This document shows positions 24,973 to 37,082 of a stretch of 64,000 bases of DNA, one piece after another. The position numbers and the translations under genes were made by a program. Location of the stretch: contig NZ_LQOW01000014.1 in assembly GCF_002102185.1 (NCBI RefSeq), positions 62,001 through 126,000 on the forward strand, given 5' to 3'. Every line of letters starts with the position of its first letter. Within the stretch, counting starts at the first letter, position 1. This stretch comes from Mycobacterium fragae. Lineage in GTDB: Bacteria > Actinomycetota > Actinomycetes > Mycobacteriales > Mycobacteriaceae. The notes below the pieces were generated by a model. It saw nothing but the letters and a program-made list of their open reading frames with translations. It made no database searches and was not told the DNA's origin.

Positions 24973-26300
24973 TGAGCAATCCCAACGGCACACCACCTGA
25001 AAGCGGGTCCGACGACACGGTTGTAGCCGTCGTCGGCCAGGATTGGCAGCAGATCGTCGACGCCGCCCGCAGCGGGGATCCGGGTGAACGCATCGTCGTC
25101 AACATGGGGCCGCAGCACCCGTCCACCCATGGCGTGCTGCGGCTGATCCTGGAGATCGAAGGCGAGACGGTCACCGAAGCCCGCTGCGGAATCGGCTACC
25201 TGCACACCGGGATCGAGAAAAACCTGGAGTACCGCTACTGGACGCAGGGCGTGACGTTCGTGACCCGGATGGATTACCTGTCACCGTTTTTCAACGAAAC
25301 GGCCTTTTGCCTGGGCGTGGAGAAGCTGCTCGGCATCACGGACCAGATTCCGGAGCGGGTCAACGTCATCCGGGTCATGATGATGGAACTCAACCGGATC
25401 TCGTCGCATCTGGTCGCGCTGGCGACCGGCGGCATGGAACTCGGTGCGATGACAGCGATGTTCATCGGCTTCCGGGAACGCGAACTCGTGCTGAACCTGT
25501 TCGAGTCGATCACCGGTTTGCGGATGAACCATGGCTACATCCGCCCCGGTGGACTGGCCCAGGACCTGCCGCCGGGCGCGGTCGACGAAATCAAGGAATT
25601 CCTCGACCTGATGAGTCGTCGGCTCAACGACATCGAAAATCTGCTCAACGAGAACTACATCTGGAAGGCCCGCACCCAGGGCATCGGCTACCTCGATCTG
25701 ACCGGGTGCATCGCATTGGGTATCACCGGGCCGGTGCTGCGTTCGACCGGGTTGCCCTACGACCTGCGGCGGGCCGACCCTTACTGCGGGTATGAGACCT
25801 ATGAATTCGACGTGATCACTCACGACGGGTGTGATGCGTACGGGCGCTACATGATTCGTGTTAAAGAGATGCGGGAGTCGCTGAAGATCGTCGAACAGTG
25901 TCTGGATAAATTGCGGCCCGGCCCGGTCATGGTCGAAGACCGCAAGATCGCCTGGCCGGCCGATCTGAAAGTCGGTCCCGACGGACTGGGCAACTCGCCG
26001 GAGCACATCGCCAAGATCATGGGCTCGTCGATGGAGGCGCTGATTCATCACTTCAAGTTGGTCACGGAGGGCATCCGGGTTCCGGCCGGCCAGGTTTACG
26101 TGGCGGTGGAATCGCCCCGCGGTGAGCTGGGCGTGCACATGGTCAGCGACGGTGGCACCCGCCCCTACCGCGTGCACTACCGAGACCCGTCGTTCACCAA
26201 TCTGCAGGCGGTGGCCGCGATGTGCGAGGGCGGCATGGTCGCCGACGTGATCGCCGCGGTCGCCAGCCTCGACCCGGTCATGGGCGGGGTCGACCGGTGA
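24972..26300 (+). CDS. nuoD: NADH-quinone oxidoreductase subunit D
   Basis: A 442-residue 49-kDa-type subunit that with NuoB forms the quinone-reduction pocket. [21 protein letters not shown] near 39-59 holds the pocket histidines; [21 protein letters not shown] and [13 protein letters not shown] are further family blocks, and the C-terminus ends DPVMGGVDR as usual. ATG shares a base with the nuoC stop. In M. tuberculosis its homologue has been linked to the Rv3143 receiver protein encoded upstream. Confidence 0.95.
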   Translation: MSNPNGTPPESGSDDTVVAVVGQDWQQIVDAARSGDPGERIVVNMGPQHPSTHGVLRLILEIEGETVTEARCGIGYLHTGIEKNLEYRYWTQGVTFVTRMDYLSPFFNETAFCLGVEKLLGITDQIPERVNVIRVMMMELNRISSHLVALATGGMELGAMTAMFIGFRERELVLNLFESITGLRMNHGYIRPGGLAQDLPPGAVDEIKEFLDLMSRRLNDIENLLNENYIWKARTQGIGYLDLTGCIALGITGPVLRSTGLPYDLRRADPYCGYETYEFDVITHDGCDAYGRYMIRVKEMRESLKIVEQCLDKLRPGPVMVEDRKIAWPADLKVGPDGLGNSPEHIAKIMGSSMEALIHHFKLVTEGIRVPAGQVYVAVESPRGELGVHMVSDGGTRPYRVHYRDPSFTNLQAVAAMCEGGMVADVIAAVASLDPVMGGVDR

Positions 26301-27061
26301 CCGGCCCGCAGGGTGAGCCGGTGTTTTTGCACCTCGGCCCGCCGCCCGACGAGCCCGGGCAGTTCGTGGTGGAGGACGCCCCCGAGTCGTATCCGCCCGA
26401 CGTCAAGGCGCGGTTGGAGGTCGACGCCAAGGAGATCATCGGCCGCTACCCCAACGGCCGTTCGGCGCTGTTGCCGTTACTGCACCTGGTGCAATCCGAG
26501 GACTCCTACCTGACGCCGGCGGGCTTGGAGTTCTGCGGCGAGCAGCTCGGCCTGACCGGCGCCGAAGTCGCGGCTGTGGCCAGCTTCTACACGATGTATC
26601 GCCGCGGGCCCACCGGTGAGTATCTGGTCGGTGTCTGCACCAACACCCTGTGTGCCGTGATGGGCGGCGACGCCATCTTCGAGGCGCTGGTGAACCAGCT
26701 CGGTATTCGCAACGACCAAACGACCACCGACGGCAAGATCACGCTGCAACACGTGGAATGCAATGCCGCGTGCGATTACGCGCCGGTCGTGATGGTCAAC
26801 TGGGAGTTCTTCGATAACCAAACCCCGGAGTCCGCACGCGAACTCGTCGACGGGCTGATCTCCGGAAAGCCGCCGAGGCCGACCCGCGGTGCTGAGCTGT
26901 GCCCGTTCCGTCAGACCGAGCGCATCCTGGCGGGCTTCCCCGACCAGCGGCCCGACGACGGCCAGGGCGGTGCCGGGCCAGCGACGTTGGCGGGGCTGCG
27001 GGTAGCCCAGGAACGCGACATGCAGGCGCCGCCATCCGACAACTCCGGGAAAGACAAGTGA
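26297..27061 (+). CDS. nuoE: NADH-quinone oxidoreductase subunit E
   Basis: A 254-residue 24-kDa-type subunit carrying the [2Fe-2S] cluster N1a. Ligands are in [12 protein letters not shown] and [10 protein letters not shown]. The GTG at 26297 overlaps the nuoD stop (GTGA), which I prefer over a longer frame starting inside nuoD. The C-terminal ~70 residues ([17 protein letters not shown] onward) are an extension beyond the fold and look disordered. Confidence 0.95.
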   Translation: MTGPQGEPVFLHLGPPPDEPGQFVVEDAPESYPPDVKARLEVDAKEIIGRYPNGRSALLPLLHLVQSEDSYLTPAGLEFCGEQLGLTGAEVAAVASFYTMYRRGPTGEYLVGVCTNTLCAVMGGDAIFEALVNQLGIRNDQTTTDGKITLQHVECNAACDYAPVVMVNWEFFDNQTPESARELVDGLISGKPPRPTRGAELCPFRQTERILAGFPDQRPDDGQGGAGPATLAGLRVAQERDMQAPPSDNSGKDK

Positions 27062-28389
27062 TGGCGGAGTCGACGCGTCCCACCCGTCTGACGCCGGTGC
27101 TCACCAGCTACTGGGACGAGCCGGAGTCGTGGACGCTGGACACCTACCGCCGCCACGACGGGTACCGGGCGCTGCAGAAGGCGCTCGACATGGAGCCCGA
27201 CGCGGTGCTGCAGACCGTCAAGGATTCCGGGCTGCGGGGTCGCGGCGGCGCCGGCTTCTCGACCGGGACCAAGTGGTCGTTCATCCCGCAAGGCGACGAG
27301 GGCCCCGCCGCCAAGCCGCACTATCTGGTGGTCAACGCCGACGAATCAGAGCCGGGCACCTGCAAGGACATACCGCTGATGCTGGCGACCCCGCATGTCC
27401 TGATCGAGGGCAGCATCATCGCCGCCTACGCGATCCGGGCCAGCCACGCGTTCATCTACGTGCGCGGTGAGGTGTTGCCGGTGATCCGGCGGCTGCACAA
27501 CGCGGTCGAGGAGGCCTACGCCGCAGGGTTTCTCGGCCGCGACATCGCCGGGTCGGGCTACAACCTGGAGATGGTGGTGCACGCCGGGGCCGGCGCCTAC
27601 ATCTGCGGCGAGGAGACCGCGCTGCTGGACTCATTGGAGGGCCGCCGCGGCCAGCCCCGGCTGCGTCCGCCATTCCCGGCGGTGTCAGGGCTTTACGCCT
27701 GCCCGACGGTGATCAACAACGTCGAAACCATCGCCAGCGTGCCGCCGATCATCCTCAACGGCGTGGACTGGTTCCGGTCGATGGGCAGCGACAAATCGCC
27801 TGGCTTCACCCTGTATTCGCTATCCGGGCATGTGACTCGCCCCGGCCAGTATGAGGCTCCGCTGGGAATTACGTTGCGCGAGTTGCTCGATTACGCCGGC
27901 GGGGTGCGAAAAGGGCACCGGCTCAAGTTCTGGACGCCGGGTGGCTCGTCGACGCCGATCCTCACCGACGAGCACCTGGACATTCCGCTGGACTACGAGG
28001 GCGTCGGCGAGGCCGGCTCCATGCTGGGCACCAAGGCGTTGGAGATCTTCGACGAGACGACGTGCGTGGTGCGTGCGGTGCGGCGCTGGACCGAGTTCTA
28101 CAAACACGAGTCCTGCGGAAAGTGCACGCCGTGCCGGGAGGGCACGTTCTGGTTGGACAAGATCTACGCGCGGCTGGAAACCGGCGGCGGCACCGCCGAG
28201 GATCTGGACAAGCTGTCAGACATCTCCGACACCATCCTCGGTAAGTCGTTCTGCGCCTTGGGCGATGGCGCGGCCAGCCCGGTGATGTCGTCGCTCGAAT
28301 ATTTCCGCGACGAGTACGTCGCGCACGTCGAGGGCGGCGGCTGCCCCTTCGACCCCCGAAAGTCCATGCTCGTGAACGGAGAGCAATGA
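27061..28389 (+). CDS. nuoF: NADH-quinone oxidoreductase subunit F
   Basis: A 442-residue 51-kDa-type subunit that oxidises NADH. The FMN/NADH glycine-rich site is GLRGRGGAGFSTGTKWSFIP near 58-77, with CGEETALLDSLEGRRG near 181. The [4Fe-4S] N3 ligands are in ESCGKCTPCREGTF near 350 and GKSFCALGDGA near 395. ATG 27061 shares one base with the nuoE stop. Unlike every other junction in the operon, a gap of 49 bp follows before nuoG. Confidence 0.95.
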   Translation: MAESTRPTRLTPVLTSYWDEPESWTLDTYRRHDGYRALQKALDMEPDAVLQTVKDSGLRGRGGAGFSTGTKWSFIPQGDEGPAAKPHYLVVNADESEPGTCKDIPLMLATPHVLIEGSIIAAYAIRASHAFIYVRGEVLPVIRRLHNAVEEAYAAGFLGRDIAGSGYNLEMVVHAGAGAYICGEETALLDSLEGRRGQPRLRPPFPAVSGLYACPTVINNVETIASVPPIILNGVDWFRSMGSDKSPGFTLYSLSGHVTRPGQYEAPLGITLRELLDYAGGVRKGHRLKFWTPGGSSTPILTDEHLDIPLDYEGVGEAGSMLGTKALEIFDETTCVVRAVRRWTEFYKHESCGKCTPCREGTFWLDKIYARLETGGGTAEDLDKLSDISDTILGKSFCALGDGAASPVMSSLEYFRDEYVAHVEGGGCPFDPRKSMLVNGEQ

Positions 28390-28400
28390 CCCGCGCCGGC

Positions 28401-28436
28401 GACGATGCAGAGCGCAGCGATGAGGAGGAGCGGCGC
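28401..28436 (+). repeat. Short GC-rich repeat-like element between nuoF and nuoG
   Basis: The 36-bp segment, including AGAGCGCAGCGATGAGG and the purine block GAGGAGGAG, resembles a short sequence I recall preceding many genes in mycobacterial genomes. It supplies the ribosome-binding purines for nuoG. Its repeat nature cannot be tested inside this window because it occurs once. Confidence 0.35.
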
Positions 28437-28438
28437 AG

Positions 28439-30835
28439 ATGACCCAGGCGGAGGCCGAAAAGAGCGTTGCCGGCCAAGAGATGGTCAAGTTGACCATCGA
28501 CGGCGCCGAGATCAGTGTCCCCAAGGGCACGTTGGTGATTCGCGCCGCCGAGCTGATGGGAATCCAGATTCCGCGGTTCTGCGACCACCCGCTGCTGGAC
28601 CCGGTCGGTGCCTGCCGCCAGTGTCTGGTTGAGGTCGAGGGCCAGCGCAAACCGATGGCGTCGTGCACCACGGTGGCCACCGACGACATGGTGGTGCGCA
28701 CTCAATACACCTCCGAGGCCGCCGACAAGGCGCAGCACGGCGTGATGGAACTGCTGCTGATCAACCATCCCTTGGACTGCCCGATGTGCGACAAGGGCGG
28801 CGAATGCCCGCTGCAGAACCAGGCAATGTCCAACGGCCGCGCCGATTCCCGCTACACCGACGACAAACGCAGGTTTGCCAAGCCGATCAACATCTCCTCG
28901 CAGGTCCTGCTGGACCGGGAGCGCTGCATTCTGTGCGCCCGGTGCACCCGGTTCTCCGAGCAGATCGCCGGCGACATCTTCATCGACATGCTGGAGCGCG
29001 GCGCGCTGCAACAGGTCGGTATCTATGCCAATGAGCCGTTCGAGTCGTACTTTTCGGGCAACACGGTGCAGATCTGCCCGGTCGGCGCGCTGACCGGAAC
29101 CGCCTACCGGTTCCGAGCGCGCCCCTATGACCTGGTGTCCAGCCCGAGTGTGTGCGAGCACTGCGCGTCGGGCTGCGCCCAGCGCACCGACCACCGTCGC
29201 GGCAAGGTGCTGCGGCGCCTGGCCGGCGACGATCCCGAGGTCAACGAGGAGTGGAACTGCGACAAGGGCCGCTGGGCGTTCACCTACGCCACCCAGCCCG
29301 ATCGGATCACCACTCCCCTGGTCCGCGACGCCGACGGCTCGCTGGTAGCCGCGTCGTGGCCGCAGGCACTGGCTGCGGCGGTCAGTGGGCTGGAAGCCGC
29401 CCGCGCCGGTACGGGTGTCCTGGTCGGTGGCCGGATGACTTGGGAGGACGCCTACGCGTACGCCAAGTTCGCCCGGATCGCGTTGGGCACCAACGACATT
29501 GACTTTCGCGCCCGTCCGCACTCGCGCGAGGAGGCCGAGTTCCTGGCGGCCCGCGTCGCCGGCCGGCCAGTCAGCGTCAGCTACTCCGATCTGGAATCGG
29601 CGCCGGTGGTGCTGCTCGTCGGGTTCGAGCCGGAGGACGAGTCGCCGATCGTGTTCCTGCGGTTGCGTAAGGCCGCCCGCAAGCACCGGTTGCCGGTCTA
29701 TGCGATCGCGCCATTCGCCAGCCGTGGGCTGCAGAAGATGTCCGGCCGACTGCTCAAGACCGTGCCCGGCGGTGAGGCCACGGCGCTCGACGGGCTCGCC
29801 ACCGGAGAAGTCGGTGATCTGCTGTCCACGCCCGGCGCGGTCATCATGGTCGGCGAACGACTGGCCGCCGTACCCGGTGGATTGACTGCCGCCGCCCGGC
29901 TTGCCGATACCACCGGGGCGCGGCTGGCGTGGGTGCCGCGCCGCGCCGGCGAACGCGGCGCATTGGAGGCCGGCGCGCTGGGCACGCTGCTGCCCGGCGG
30001 CCGCCCGGTGGGCGACGAAACGGCCCGCTCGCAGGTGTGCAAGGCGTGGCATGTTGCCGAATTGCCTTCCGCCGCTGGGCGTGACGCCGATGGGATACTG
30101 GCCGCGGCTGCGGACGGAACGCTGGACGCACTGCTGGTCGGGGGCGTCGAGCCCGGCGACTTCACCGACCCGGAGGCTGTGCTGGCCGCGCTGGACGCTG
30201 TCGGGTTCGTCATCAGCCTGGAACTGCGGCACAGCGAGGTCACCGAGCGCGCCGACGTGGTGTTCCCGATCGCGCCGGCGGCCGAGAAGTCGGGGACCTA
30301 CGTCAACTGGGAGGGCCGCTATCGCGGTTTCTCCGCCGCATTGATCGAGGGCGCGACACCTGATCTGCGGGTGCTCGACGCGCTGGCCGACGAAATGGGT
30401 GTCGATCTCGGGTTGCCGTCTGTCGACGCGGCCCGCGCGGAGCTCAGGCAGTTGGGTTCCTGGGACGGCGACCGCGGCGCGGTGCCGGATGTGTCCGCGG
30501 CAGAACCGCCGAAACCCGGTACAGGTCAGGCGGTTTTGACCGGCTGGCGGATGCTGCTCGACGCGGGCCGACTCCAAGACGGCGAACCGCATCTGGCCGG
30601 CACCGCGCGGAAGCCGGTGGCGCGCCTGTCGGCCGAGACCGCTTCCGAAATAGGCGCCGCTGACGGTGATCCGGTCACCGTCAGCACCCCACACGGTGCG
30701 ATCACCTTGCCGCTGGCCGTCACCGACATGCCCGATCGTGTGGTGTGGTTGCCGCTGAACTCGGAGGGCTCGGCGGTGCACAGGGAACTCGGTGTCACCG
30801 TGGGCGCCGTCGTGAAGATTGGGACGGATAAATGA
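28439..30835 (+). CDS. nuoG: NADH-quinone oxidoreductase subunit G
   Basis: A 798-residue iron-sulfur subunit with a molybdopterin-oxidoreductase-like C-terminal domain. The N-terminal ferredoxin domain has [15 protein letters not shown] (N1b); then comes the His-Cys3 block [18 protein letters not shown] (N5), [12 protein letters not shown] (N4) and CEHCASGC with a later NCDKGRW, the four cysteines needed for the extra cluster N7 found in only some bacteria. ATG 28439 follows GAGGAGGAG. Its stop overlaps the nuoH start. Confidence 0.95.
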   Translation: MTQAEAEKSVAGQEMVKLTIDGAEISVPKGTLVIRAAELMGIQIPRFCDHPLLDPVGACRQCLVEVEGQRKPMASCTTVATDDMVVRTQYTSEAADKAQHGVMELLLINHPLDCPMCDKGGECPLQNQAMSNGRADSRYTDDKRRFAKPINISSQVLLDRERCILCARCTRFSEQIAGDIFIDMLERGALQQVGIYANEPFESYFSGNTVQICPVGALTGTAYRFRARPYDLVSSPSVCEHCASGCAQRTDHRRGKVLRRLAGDDPEVNEEWNCDKGRWAFTYATQPDRITTPLVRDADGSLVAASWPQALAAAVSGLEAARAGTGVLVGGRMTWEDAYAYAKFARIALGTNDIDFRARPHSREEAEFLAARVAGRPVSVSYSDLESAPVVLLVGFEPEDESPIVFLRLRKAARKHRLPVYAIAPFASRGLQKMSGRLLKTVPGGEATALDGLATGEVGDLLSTPGAVIMVGERLAAVPGGLTAAARLADTTGARLAWVPRRAGERGALEAGALGTLLPGGRPVGDETARSQVCKAWHVAELPSAAGRDADGILAAAADGTLDALLVGGVEPGDFTDPEAVLAALDAVGFVISLELRHSEVTERADVVFPIAPAAEKSGTYVNWEGRYRGFSAALIEGATPDLRVLDALADEMGVDLGLPSVDAARAELRQLGSWDGDRGAVPDVSAAEPPKPGTGQAVLTGWRMLLDAGRLQDGEPHLAGTARKPVARLSAETASEIGAADGDPVTVSTPHGAITLPLAVTDMPDRVVWLPLNSEGSAVHRELGVTVGAVVKIGTDK

Positions 30836-32070
30836 GTGGCTTCGGGCACGACACGTGGTGGCTGATCGTGGCGAAGGCGATCGCGGTCTTCGTGTTCCTG
30901 GTGCTGACCGTGCTGGTGGCGATCCTGGCCGAGCGCAAGATCCTGGGCCGGATGCAGCTGCGGTGGGGCCCCAATCGGGTTGGGCCGCGCGGTTATCTGC
31001 AGAGCCTGGCCGACGGAATCAAGTTGGCGCTCAAGGAGCCCATCACTCCCACCGGCGTCGATCGCCCGGTCTTCTTTTTGGCCCCGATCATCTCGACCAT
31101 CCCGGCGATCACCGCGTTCGCGTTCATTCCTTTCGGGCCCGAGGTCTCGGTGTTCGGCCATCGAACACCGCTGCAGGTGACCGACCTACCGGTCGCGGTG
31201 TTGTTCATCCTCGCGCTTTCCGCGGTCGGGGTATACGGAATCGTGCTGGCCGGTTGGGCGTCGGGCTCGACCTACCCGCTGCTGGGCGGAGTGCGGTCCA
31301 CCGCCCAGGTGATCTCCTACGAAGTTGCGATGGGGCTGTCGTTTGCGACCGTGTTCCTGTTCGCCGGATCGATGTCGACGTCGCAGATCGTGTCCGCGCA
31401 AGACCGCGTCTGGTTCGTCTTTCTGCTGCTGCCGTCATTCGTCGTCTATCTGGTTTCCATGGTCGGTGAAACCAACCGGGCACCATTCGATTTGCCCGAG
31501 GCCGAGGGCGAACTGGTCGCCGGTTTCCATACCGAGTACTCGTCGCTGAAGTTCGCGATGTTCTACCTTGCCGAGTACATCAACATGACTACGGTGTCGG
31601 CGTTGGCCGCGACGCTGTTCTTCGGTGGCTGGCACGCGCCATGGCCAGTGAACATGTGGGCGGGCGCCAACAGCGGCTGGTGGCCGCTGATCTGGTTCAC
31701 CGCCAAGGTGTGGACCTTCCTGTTCATCTACTTCTGGCTGCGGGCCACCCTGCCGCGGCTCCGCTATGACCAGTTCATGGCGCTGGGGTGGAAGATCCTC
31801 ATTCCGGTATCGCTGATCTGGGTGATGATCGCCGCGGTAATCCGCACGATGCGCGACCAAGGGTATGCACACTGGACCGCCCTGCTGGTCATTGCCAGCT
31901 TCGTCGTCACCGCTGGACTATTGCTGGTTTTGCGAAGACCGTTCAGCCGCAGGGCTGTTCGCAAGCGGGCCCGCCGCGAGTCACCGGCCGAAACTGAGCT
32001 TCCCGCGGCGGTGTTCCCGACGCCACCGCTGCCGGGCGAAGCGCGGACCAAGGAGGAAGCGCGTGGCTAG
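30832..32070 (+). CDS. nuoH: NADH-quinone oxidoreductase subunit H
   Basis: A 412-residue membrane subunit with about eight transmembrane helices that links the quinone site to the proton channels. [18 protein letters not shown] near 58-75 and [20 protein letters not shown] near 208 are the diagnostic loops rich in acidic residues. The C-terminal ~45 residues ([19 protein letters not shown] onward) are a charged extension. It overlaps nuoG by four bases and nuoI by eight. Confidence 0.95.
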   Translation: MSGFGHDTWWLIVAKAIAVFVFLVLTVLVAILAERKILGRMQLRWGPNRVGPRGYLQSLADGIKLALKEPITPTGVDRPVFFLAPIISTIPAITAFAFIPFGPEVSVFGHRTPLQVTDLPVAVLFILALSAVGVYGIVLAGWASGSTYPLLGGVRSTAQVISYEVAMGLSFATVFLFAGSMSTSQIVSAQDRVWFVFLLLPSFVVYLVSMVGETNRAPFDLPEAEGELVAGFHTEYSSLKFAMFYLAEYINMTTVSALAATLFFGGWHAPWPVNMWAGANSGWWPLIWFTAKVWTFLFIYFWLRATLPRLRYDQFMALGWKILIPVSLIWVMIAAVIRTMRDQGYAHWTALLVIASFVVTAGLLLVLRRPFSRRAVRKRARRESPAETELPAAVFPTPPLPGEARTKEEARG

Positions 32071-32587
32071 ATTCTTCGATGCGATCGCCGGCTTCGGTGT
32101 CACGTTGGCGACGATGTTCAAACGCCCGGTCACCGAGGAGTATCCGGAGAAGCCCGGCCCAGTTGCGCCGCGTTATCACGGCCGCCATCAGCTCAACCGC
32201 TACCCGGACGGCCTGGAAAAGTGCATCGGCTGCGAGCTCTGCGCCTGGGCCTGCCCCGCTGACGCGATCTACGTGGAGGGCGCCGACAACACCGAGGAAG
32301 AACGCTATTCGCCCGGCGAGCGCTACGGGCGGGTGTACCAGATCAACTACCTGCGTTGCATCGGTTGCGGCCTGTGTGTGGAAGCCTGCCCAACCCGGGC
32401 GTTGACGATGACCAACGACTACGAGATGGCCGACGACAACCGCGCCGACCTGATCTACGAGAAGGACCGGCTGCTGGCGCCGCTGCAGCCGGGGATGCAA
32501 CCGCCGCCGCACCCGAGGGCTCCGGGTGCCACCGACTTCGACTACTACCAGGGCAACGTGAAACCCATTGCCGAGGCGAGCCAATGA
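32063..32587 (+). CDS. nuoI: NADH-quinone oxidoreductase subunit I
   Basis: A 174-residue 8Fe ferredoxin subunit carrying clusters N6a and N6b. The two motifs are [18 protein letters not shown] near 54 and [16 protein letters not shown] near 97. The GTG start at 32063 is inside the nuoH tail and has AGGAGG a few bases upstream. An additional proline-rich tail follows the fold. Confidence 0.95.
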   Translation: MARFFDAIAGFGVTLATMFKRPVTEEYPEKPGPVAPRYHGRHQLNRYPDGLEKCIGCELCAWACPADAIYVEGADNTEEERYSPGERYGRVYQINYLRCIGCGLCVEACPTRALTMTNDYEMADDNRADLIYEKDRLLAPLQPGMQPPPHPRAPGATDFDYYQGNVKPIAEASQ

Positions 32588-33339
32588 CCACACTGCTGGC
32601 CGACGCGCTGACCCGCACCTCCACCGGTGAAGCGGTGATGTTCTGGGTGCTGGGTGCGCTGGCACTGATCGGTGCGCTGGGGGTGGTGATGGCCGCCAAC
32701 GCGGTGTACTCCGCGATGTTTTTGGCGATGACGATGATTATCCTGGCCGTGTTCTACATGACCCAAGACGCCCTGTTTTTGGGCGTGGTCCAGGTCGTGG
32801 TCTACACCGGTGCGGTGATGATGCTGTTCCTGTTCGTGTTGATGCTCATCGGCGTGGATTCGGCTGAGTCGCTGGTGGAAACCATACGCGGACAACGAAT
32901 TGCGGCCGTGGTTGCCGGCCTCGGGTTCGGCGTCGTGCTGATCGCCGGTATCGGCATCGTGACCACGTCCGGCTTCGCCGGGCTGACCAAGGCCAACGCC
33001 GGCGGCAACGTCAAAGGGTTGGCGACACTGATCTTCTCCCGCTACCTCTGGGCGTTCGAGTTGACCAGCGCCCTGCTGATCACTGCGGCCGTCGGGGCAA
33101 TGGTGCTGGCCCACCGGGAGCGCTTCGAGCGACGCAAAACCCAACGGGAGCTCTCGATCGAACGGTTCCGCTCAGGCGGATACCCCACGCCGCTGCCCGG
33201 ACCGGGCGTCTACGCCCGCCACAACGCGGTCGACGTGGCCGCGCGGCTGCCCGACGGCTCCTATTCGAAACTGTCGGTGCCTCCGGTGCTGGAGCAGCGC
33301 ACGGTCGGCAATGGTTCCGAGCAGGACGGTGGGTCGTGA
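32584..33339 (+). CDS. nuoJ: NADH-quinone oxidoreductase subunit J
   Basis: A 251-residue membrane subunit with five predicted helices. [19 protein letters not shown] and the strongly conserved stretch [20 protein letters not shown] near 69-88 (the helix with the pi-bulge) identify it. A hydrophilic C-terminal domain of about 70 residues follows the last helix, longer than in E. coli. ATGA overlap with nuoI and GTGA overlap with nuoK. Confidence 0.94.
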   Translation: MTTLLADALTRTSTGEAVMFWVLGALALIGALGVVMAANAVYSAMFLAMTMIILAVFYMTQDALFLGVVQVVVYTGAVMMLFLFVLMLIGVDSAESLVETIRGQRIAAVVAGLGFGVVLIAGIGIVTTSGFAGLTKANAGGNVKGLATLIFSRYLWAFELTSALLITAAVGAMVLAHRERFERRKTQRELSIERFRSGGYPTPLPGPGVYARHNAVDVAARLPDGSYSKLSVPPVLEQRTVGNGSEQDGGS

Positions 33340-33635
33340 ATCCGCAGAATTACCTGTATCTTTCGGCGCTGCTGTTCACCATCGGCGCTGCCGGTGTGCT
33401 GTTGCGGCGCAACGCCATCGTGATGTTCATGTGCGTGGAACTGATGCTCAACGCGGTCAACCTCGCGTTCGTCACCTTCGCCCGGATGCATGGCCGCCTC
33501 GACGGCCAGATGGTGGCGTTCTTCACGATGGTCGTGGCCGCCTGCGAGGTCGTCGTCGGCCTGGCCATCATCATGACGATTTTCCGTGCCCGCAGATCGG
33601 CTTCGGTCGACGACGCCAACCTGCTCAAGGGCTGA
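33336..33635 (+). CDS. nuoK: NADH-quinone oxidoreductase subunit K
   Basis: A 99-residue three-helix proton-channel subunit. The buried acidic residues are in [17 protein letters not shown] (Glu near 36) and [15 protein letters not shown] (Glu near 70), both required for coupling in other species. GTG start at 33336 overlapping nuoJ; length is standard. Confidence 0.95.
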   Translation: MNPQNYLYLSALLFTIGAAGVLLRRNAIVMFMCVELMLNAVNLAFVTFARMHGRLDGQMVAFFTMVVAACEVVVGLAIIMTIFRARRSASVDDANLLKG

Positions 33636-33636
33636 G

Positions 33637-35517
33637 ATGACGGACTTCACCTGGCTGCTCGTAGCCCTGCCCGCGGCCGGCGCCCTCATCCTGCTGCTGG
33701 GCGGCAGGCACACCGACCGGTGGGGACACCTACTGGGCTGCGCTGCGGCGCTGGCCTCGTTCGGGGTAGGTCTGGCGCTGCTCGCCAACATGGTTTGCCG
33801 CAGCGACCGTGCCATCCACCAGAACCTGTTCAGCTGGGTGCCGGTCGGCGGATTACAGGTCGATTTCGGGCTGCAGGTCGACCAGTTGTCGATCTGCTTC
33901 GCGCTGTTGATCACCGGCGTCGGGTCGCTGATCCACATCTACTCGATCGGCTACATGGCCGACGACCCCGACCGCAGACGGTTTTTCGCCTACCTCAACC
34001 TGTTTCTCGCGGCGATGCTGCTGCTGGTGGTCGCCGACAACTATCTCGGACTCTACGTCGGCTGGGAAGGTGTCGGCCTGGCGTCATACCTGCTGATCGG
34101 ATTCTGGTACCAGCGACCGAGCGCGGCCACCGCCGCCAAGAAGGCCTTCGTCATGAACCGGGTCGGCGACGTGGGGCTGGCGCTCGCGATGTTCTTGATG
34201 TTCGCCAACTTCGGCACGTTGTCGTTCGCAGGTGTCTTCTCCGCCGCACCCGGGGCCGGGCGGGGCGTGCTGACCGCGATCGGACTGCTGATGCTGCTGG
34301 GCGCCTGCGCCAAGTCCGCTCAGGTTCCGCTGCAGGCCTGGTTGTTCGACGCTATGGAGGGCCCCACCCCGGTGTCGGCATTGATCCACGCCGCAACCAT
34401 GGTGACCGCGGGCGTGTACCTGATCGTGCGGTCGAATCCGTTGTATGACCTCTCCCCGGATGCGCAACTTGCCGTGGTGATCGTCGGCGCCGCGACCCTG
34501 CTGTTCGGCGCGATCGTGGGCTGCGCGAAAGACGACATCAAACGGGCCTTGGCGGCGTCGACGATCAGCCAGATCGGATACATGGTGTTGGCCGCCGGAT
34601 TGGGCCCGGCCGGTTACGCTTTCGCGATCCTGCACCTGCTCACCCACGGCTTCTTCAAAGCCGGGCTGTTCCTCGGGTCCGGCGCGGTGATTCACGCGAT
34701 GAACGACGAACAGGACATGCGCCGCTACGGCGGCCTGCGCACCTTCCTGCCGGTCACGTTCGCCACCTTCGGGCTGGGGTATCTGGCGATCATCGGGGTG
34801 CCGCCCCTCGCCGGTTTCTTCTCCAAGGACGCCATTATCGAGGCCGCGCTGGGCGCCGGCGGGATCCGCGGGCCGATCCTGGGCGGCGCGGCGATGCTCG
34901 GCGCCGGGATCACCGCGTTCTACATGACGCGGGTGATGCTCATGACCTTCTTCGGCGAAAAGCGTTGGGCCGCTGATGCGCATCCGCACGAGGCGCCGGC
35001 GGTGATGACCTGGCCGATGATCCTGCTCGCGGTCGGATCGGTATTCTCCGGCGGCCTGCTGGCGGTCGGCGGCACGCTACAGCACTGGCTGGAACCGGTG
35101 GTCGGGGTTCATGAAGCCAGCCATGCCGTCCCGGCATGGGTCATCAGCGTAGTGGCGATAATCGTCGTCGGGGTCGGAATCGCGGTGGCCTACTGGGCCT
35201 TCGGCACGCGTCCGGTGCCCGACGCGGCGCCGGAAAAGGTGTCGGTGCTGACTGTCGCGGCACGGCGCGACCTCTACGGCGACGCCTTCAACGAGGAGGT
35301 GTTCATGCGGCCGGGCGGACAAGTGACCCGCGCGCTGGTCGAGATCGACAACCAAGGCGTGGACGGCTCGGTGAACGCGCTGGCCGCCCTGGTGAGCCGG
35401 ATCTCGGACGGGTTGCGCGGATTGCAGACCGGATTCGCCCGCTCGTATGCGTTGTCGATGTTGGTGGGAGCGGCGCTGGTTGCCGCGGCGATTCTGGCGG
35501 TGCAACTGTGGGCATGA
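33637..35517 (+). CDS. nuoL: NADH-quinone oxidoreductase subunit L
   Basis: A 626-residue antiporter-like proton pump, the most distal channel, with the long lateral helix at the C-terminus. [19 protein letters not shown] near 143 carries the key Glu, [26 protein letters not shown] near 232 the channel Lys/His region, and [19 protein letters not shown] the conserved broken-helix block. ATG 33637 is one base after the nuoK stop; the stop overlaps nuoM. Confidence 0.95.
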   Translation: MTDFTWLLVALPAAGALILLLGGRHTDRWGHLLGCAAALASFGVGLALLANMVCRSDRAIHQNLFSWVPVGGLQVDFGLQVDQLSICFALLITGVGSLIHIYSIGYMADDPDRRRFFAYLNLFLAAMLLLVVADNYLGLYVGWEGVGLASYLLIGFWYQRPSAATAAKKAFVMNRVGDVGLALAMFLMFANFGTLSFAGVFSAAPGAGRGVLTAIGLLMLLGACAKSAQVPLQAWLFDAMEGPTPVSALIHAATMVTAGVYLIVRSNPLYDLSPDAQLAVVIVGAATLLFGAIVGCAKDDIKRALAASTISQIGYMVLAAGLGPAGYAFAILHLLTHGFFKAGLFLGSGAVIHAMNDEQDMRRYGGLRTFLPVTFATFGLGYLAIIGVPPLAGFFSKDAIIEAALGAGGIRGPILGGAAMLGAGITAFYMTRVMLMTFFGEKRWAADAHPHEAPAVMTWPMILLAVGSVFSGGLLAVGGTLQHWLEPVVGVHEASHAVPAWVISVVAIIVVGVGIAVAYWAFGTRPVPDAAPEKVSVLTVAARRDLYGDAFNEEVFMRPGGQVTRALVEIDNQGVDGSVNALAALVSRISDGLRGLQTGFARSYALSMLVGAALVAAAILAVQLWA

Positions 35518-37082
35518 CCACCTTTCCGTGGCTGAGCGCGCTGTGGCTGGTGCCGTTGGCCGGCGCGGTGGTGGTGATCGTGGTGCCGCCCGCGGGCCGG
35601 CAATTCGCCAAATGGCTCGGCCTGGCCGTGGCCACGGCGGTGCTGGCCCTGGCGATCGTGATCACGGTCGGGTTCAAGACCGGCGGTGCGACGTACCAGT
35701 TCACCGAATCGCATTCGTGGATACCGGCATTCGGCGCCGGTTACACCCTGGGCGTGGACGGCATCGCGGTGGTCCTGGTGCTGTTGACCGCCGTTCTGGT
35801 GCCGCTGCTGATGCTTGCCGGCTGGAACGACGGCGGAGAACGCGCTCGAGGACCCCAGGGTTACGTCGCGCTGACCCTGACCGTCGAGTCGATGGTGCTG
35901 ATCTCATTGGTCTCGCTGGACGTGTTGCTGTTCTACGTGTTCTTCGAGGCCATGCTCATCCCGATGTACTTCCTCATCGGCGGCTTCGGTGAGGGAGCAC
36001 ACCGGTCACGCGCCGCGGTGAAATTCTTGCTGTACAACCTGTTCGGCGGCTTGATCATGCTGGCCGCGGTGATCGGGCTGTATGTGGTGACCGCGCAGCA
36101 CGGTTCGGGCACGTTCGACTTCCGCGAAATCGTCACCGCTGTGCAGTCCGGGCGCCTCGGCGTGGATCCGGCGGTGCTCAAGGCGCTCTTCGGCGGCTTT
36201 ATGTTCGCGTTTGCGATCAAGGCCCCGTTGTGGCCGTTCCATCGCTGGCTGCCCGACGCCGCGGTCGAGTCCACACCGGCAACCGCGGTGCTGATGATGG
36301 CGGTGATGGACAAGGTCGGCACCTTCGGCATGCTGCGCTACTGCCTACAGTTGTTCCCCGACGCGTCAACGTATTTCCGTCCGCTGATCGTCGTGCTGTC
36401 GGTCATCGGTGTGGTTTACGGCGCGGTCGTGGCGATCGGCCAGACCGACATCATGCGGCTGATCGCCTACACGTCGATCTCCCATTTCGGCTTCATCATC
36501 CTCGGCATCTTCGTGATGACCAGCCAGGGGCAGAGCGGGTCGACGCTGTACATGGTCAACCACGGGCTGTCTACCGCCGCGGTGTTTTTGATCGCGGGGT
36601 TCCTCATCGCCCGCCGCGGCACTCGCTCGATCGCTGCCTTCGGCGGCGTGCAGAAGGTGGCCCCGGTGATGGCGGGGACGTTCCTGGTGGCGGCGCTGGC
36701 CACGCTGTCGCTGCCCGGTCTGGCGCCCTTCATCAGTGAGTTCTTGGTCCTGGTCGGCACTTTCAACCGCTACTGGCTGGCGACGGCATTCGGCGCTACC
36801 GCCCTGGTGCTCTCATCGATCTACATGTTGTGGCTCTACCAACGAGTGATGGCCGGACCGGTCAGGGAAGGCAACGAGCGGATCCGCGACCTGGTGCCGC
36901 GCGAAGTCGTCGTTGTCGCGCCACTGATCGCGCTGCTGGTGCTGTTGGGCTTCTATCCGAAACCGGTGCTGGACATCATCAATCCCGCGGTCGGCAACAC
37001 CATGACCACGATCGGCCAGCACGACCCCGCGCCCACTGTGCACCAGCACGCGCCGCGCACGGCCGAAGGGCCTCGCCGATGA
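35514..37082 (+). CDS. nuoM: NADH-quinone oxidoreductase subunit M
   Basis: A 522-residue antiporter-like proton pump. [20 protein letters not shown] near 138-157 has the channel Glu, [19 protein letters not shown] near 231 the Lys and the following HRWLPDA loop, and [17 protein letters not shown] the second half-channel. ATG 35514 overlaps the nuoL stop (ATGA); a GTG six bases upstream is an alternative. The C-terminus after the last helix is His-rich ([15 protein letters not shown]). Confidence 0.95.
   Translation: MTTFPWLSALWLVPLAGAVVVIVVPPAGRQFAKWLGLAVATAVLALAIVITVGFKTGGATYQFTESHSWIPAFGAGYTLGVDGIAVVLVLLTAVLVPLLMLAGWNDGGERARGPQGYVALTLTVESMVLISLVSLDVLLFYVFFEAMLIPMYFLIGGFGEGAHRSRAAVKFLLYNLFGGLIMLAAVIGLYVVTAQHGSGTFDFREIVTAVQSGRLGVDPAVLKALFGGFMFAFAIKAPLWPFHRWLPDAAVESTPATAVLMMAVMDKVGTFGMLRYCLQLFPDASTYFRPLIVVLSVIGVVYGAVVAIGQTDIMRLIAYTSISHFGFIILGIFVMTSQGQSGSTLYMVNHGLSTAAVFLIAGFLIARRGTRSIAAFGGVQKVAPVMAGTFLVAALATLSLPGLAPFISEFLVLVGTFNRYWLATAFGATALVLSSIYMLWLYQRVMAGPVREGNERIRDLVPREVVVVAPLIALLVLLGFYPKPVLDIINPAVGNTMTTIGQHDPAPTVHQHAPRTAEGPRR

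Noticed and set aside
28405-28433. Small coding frame between nuoF and nuoG
   Set aside because: Too short, no start/stop context, and the segment looks like a non-coding repeat that supplies the nuoG ribosome-binding site.
27962-30781. 939-codon minus-strand open frame through nuoF/nuoG
   Set aside because: It is the shadow of high-GC nuo coding sequence; composition is Arg/Gly/Gln-rich with no domain, and nuoG motifs on the plus strand are unambiguous.
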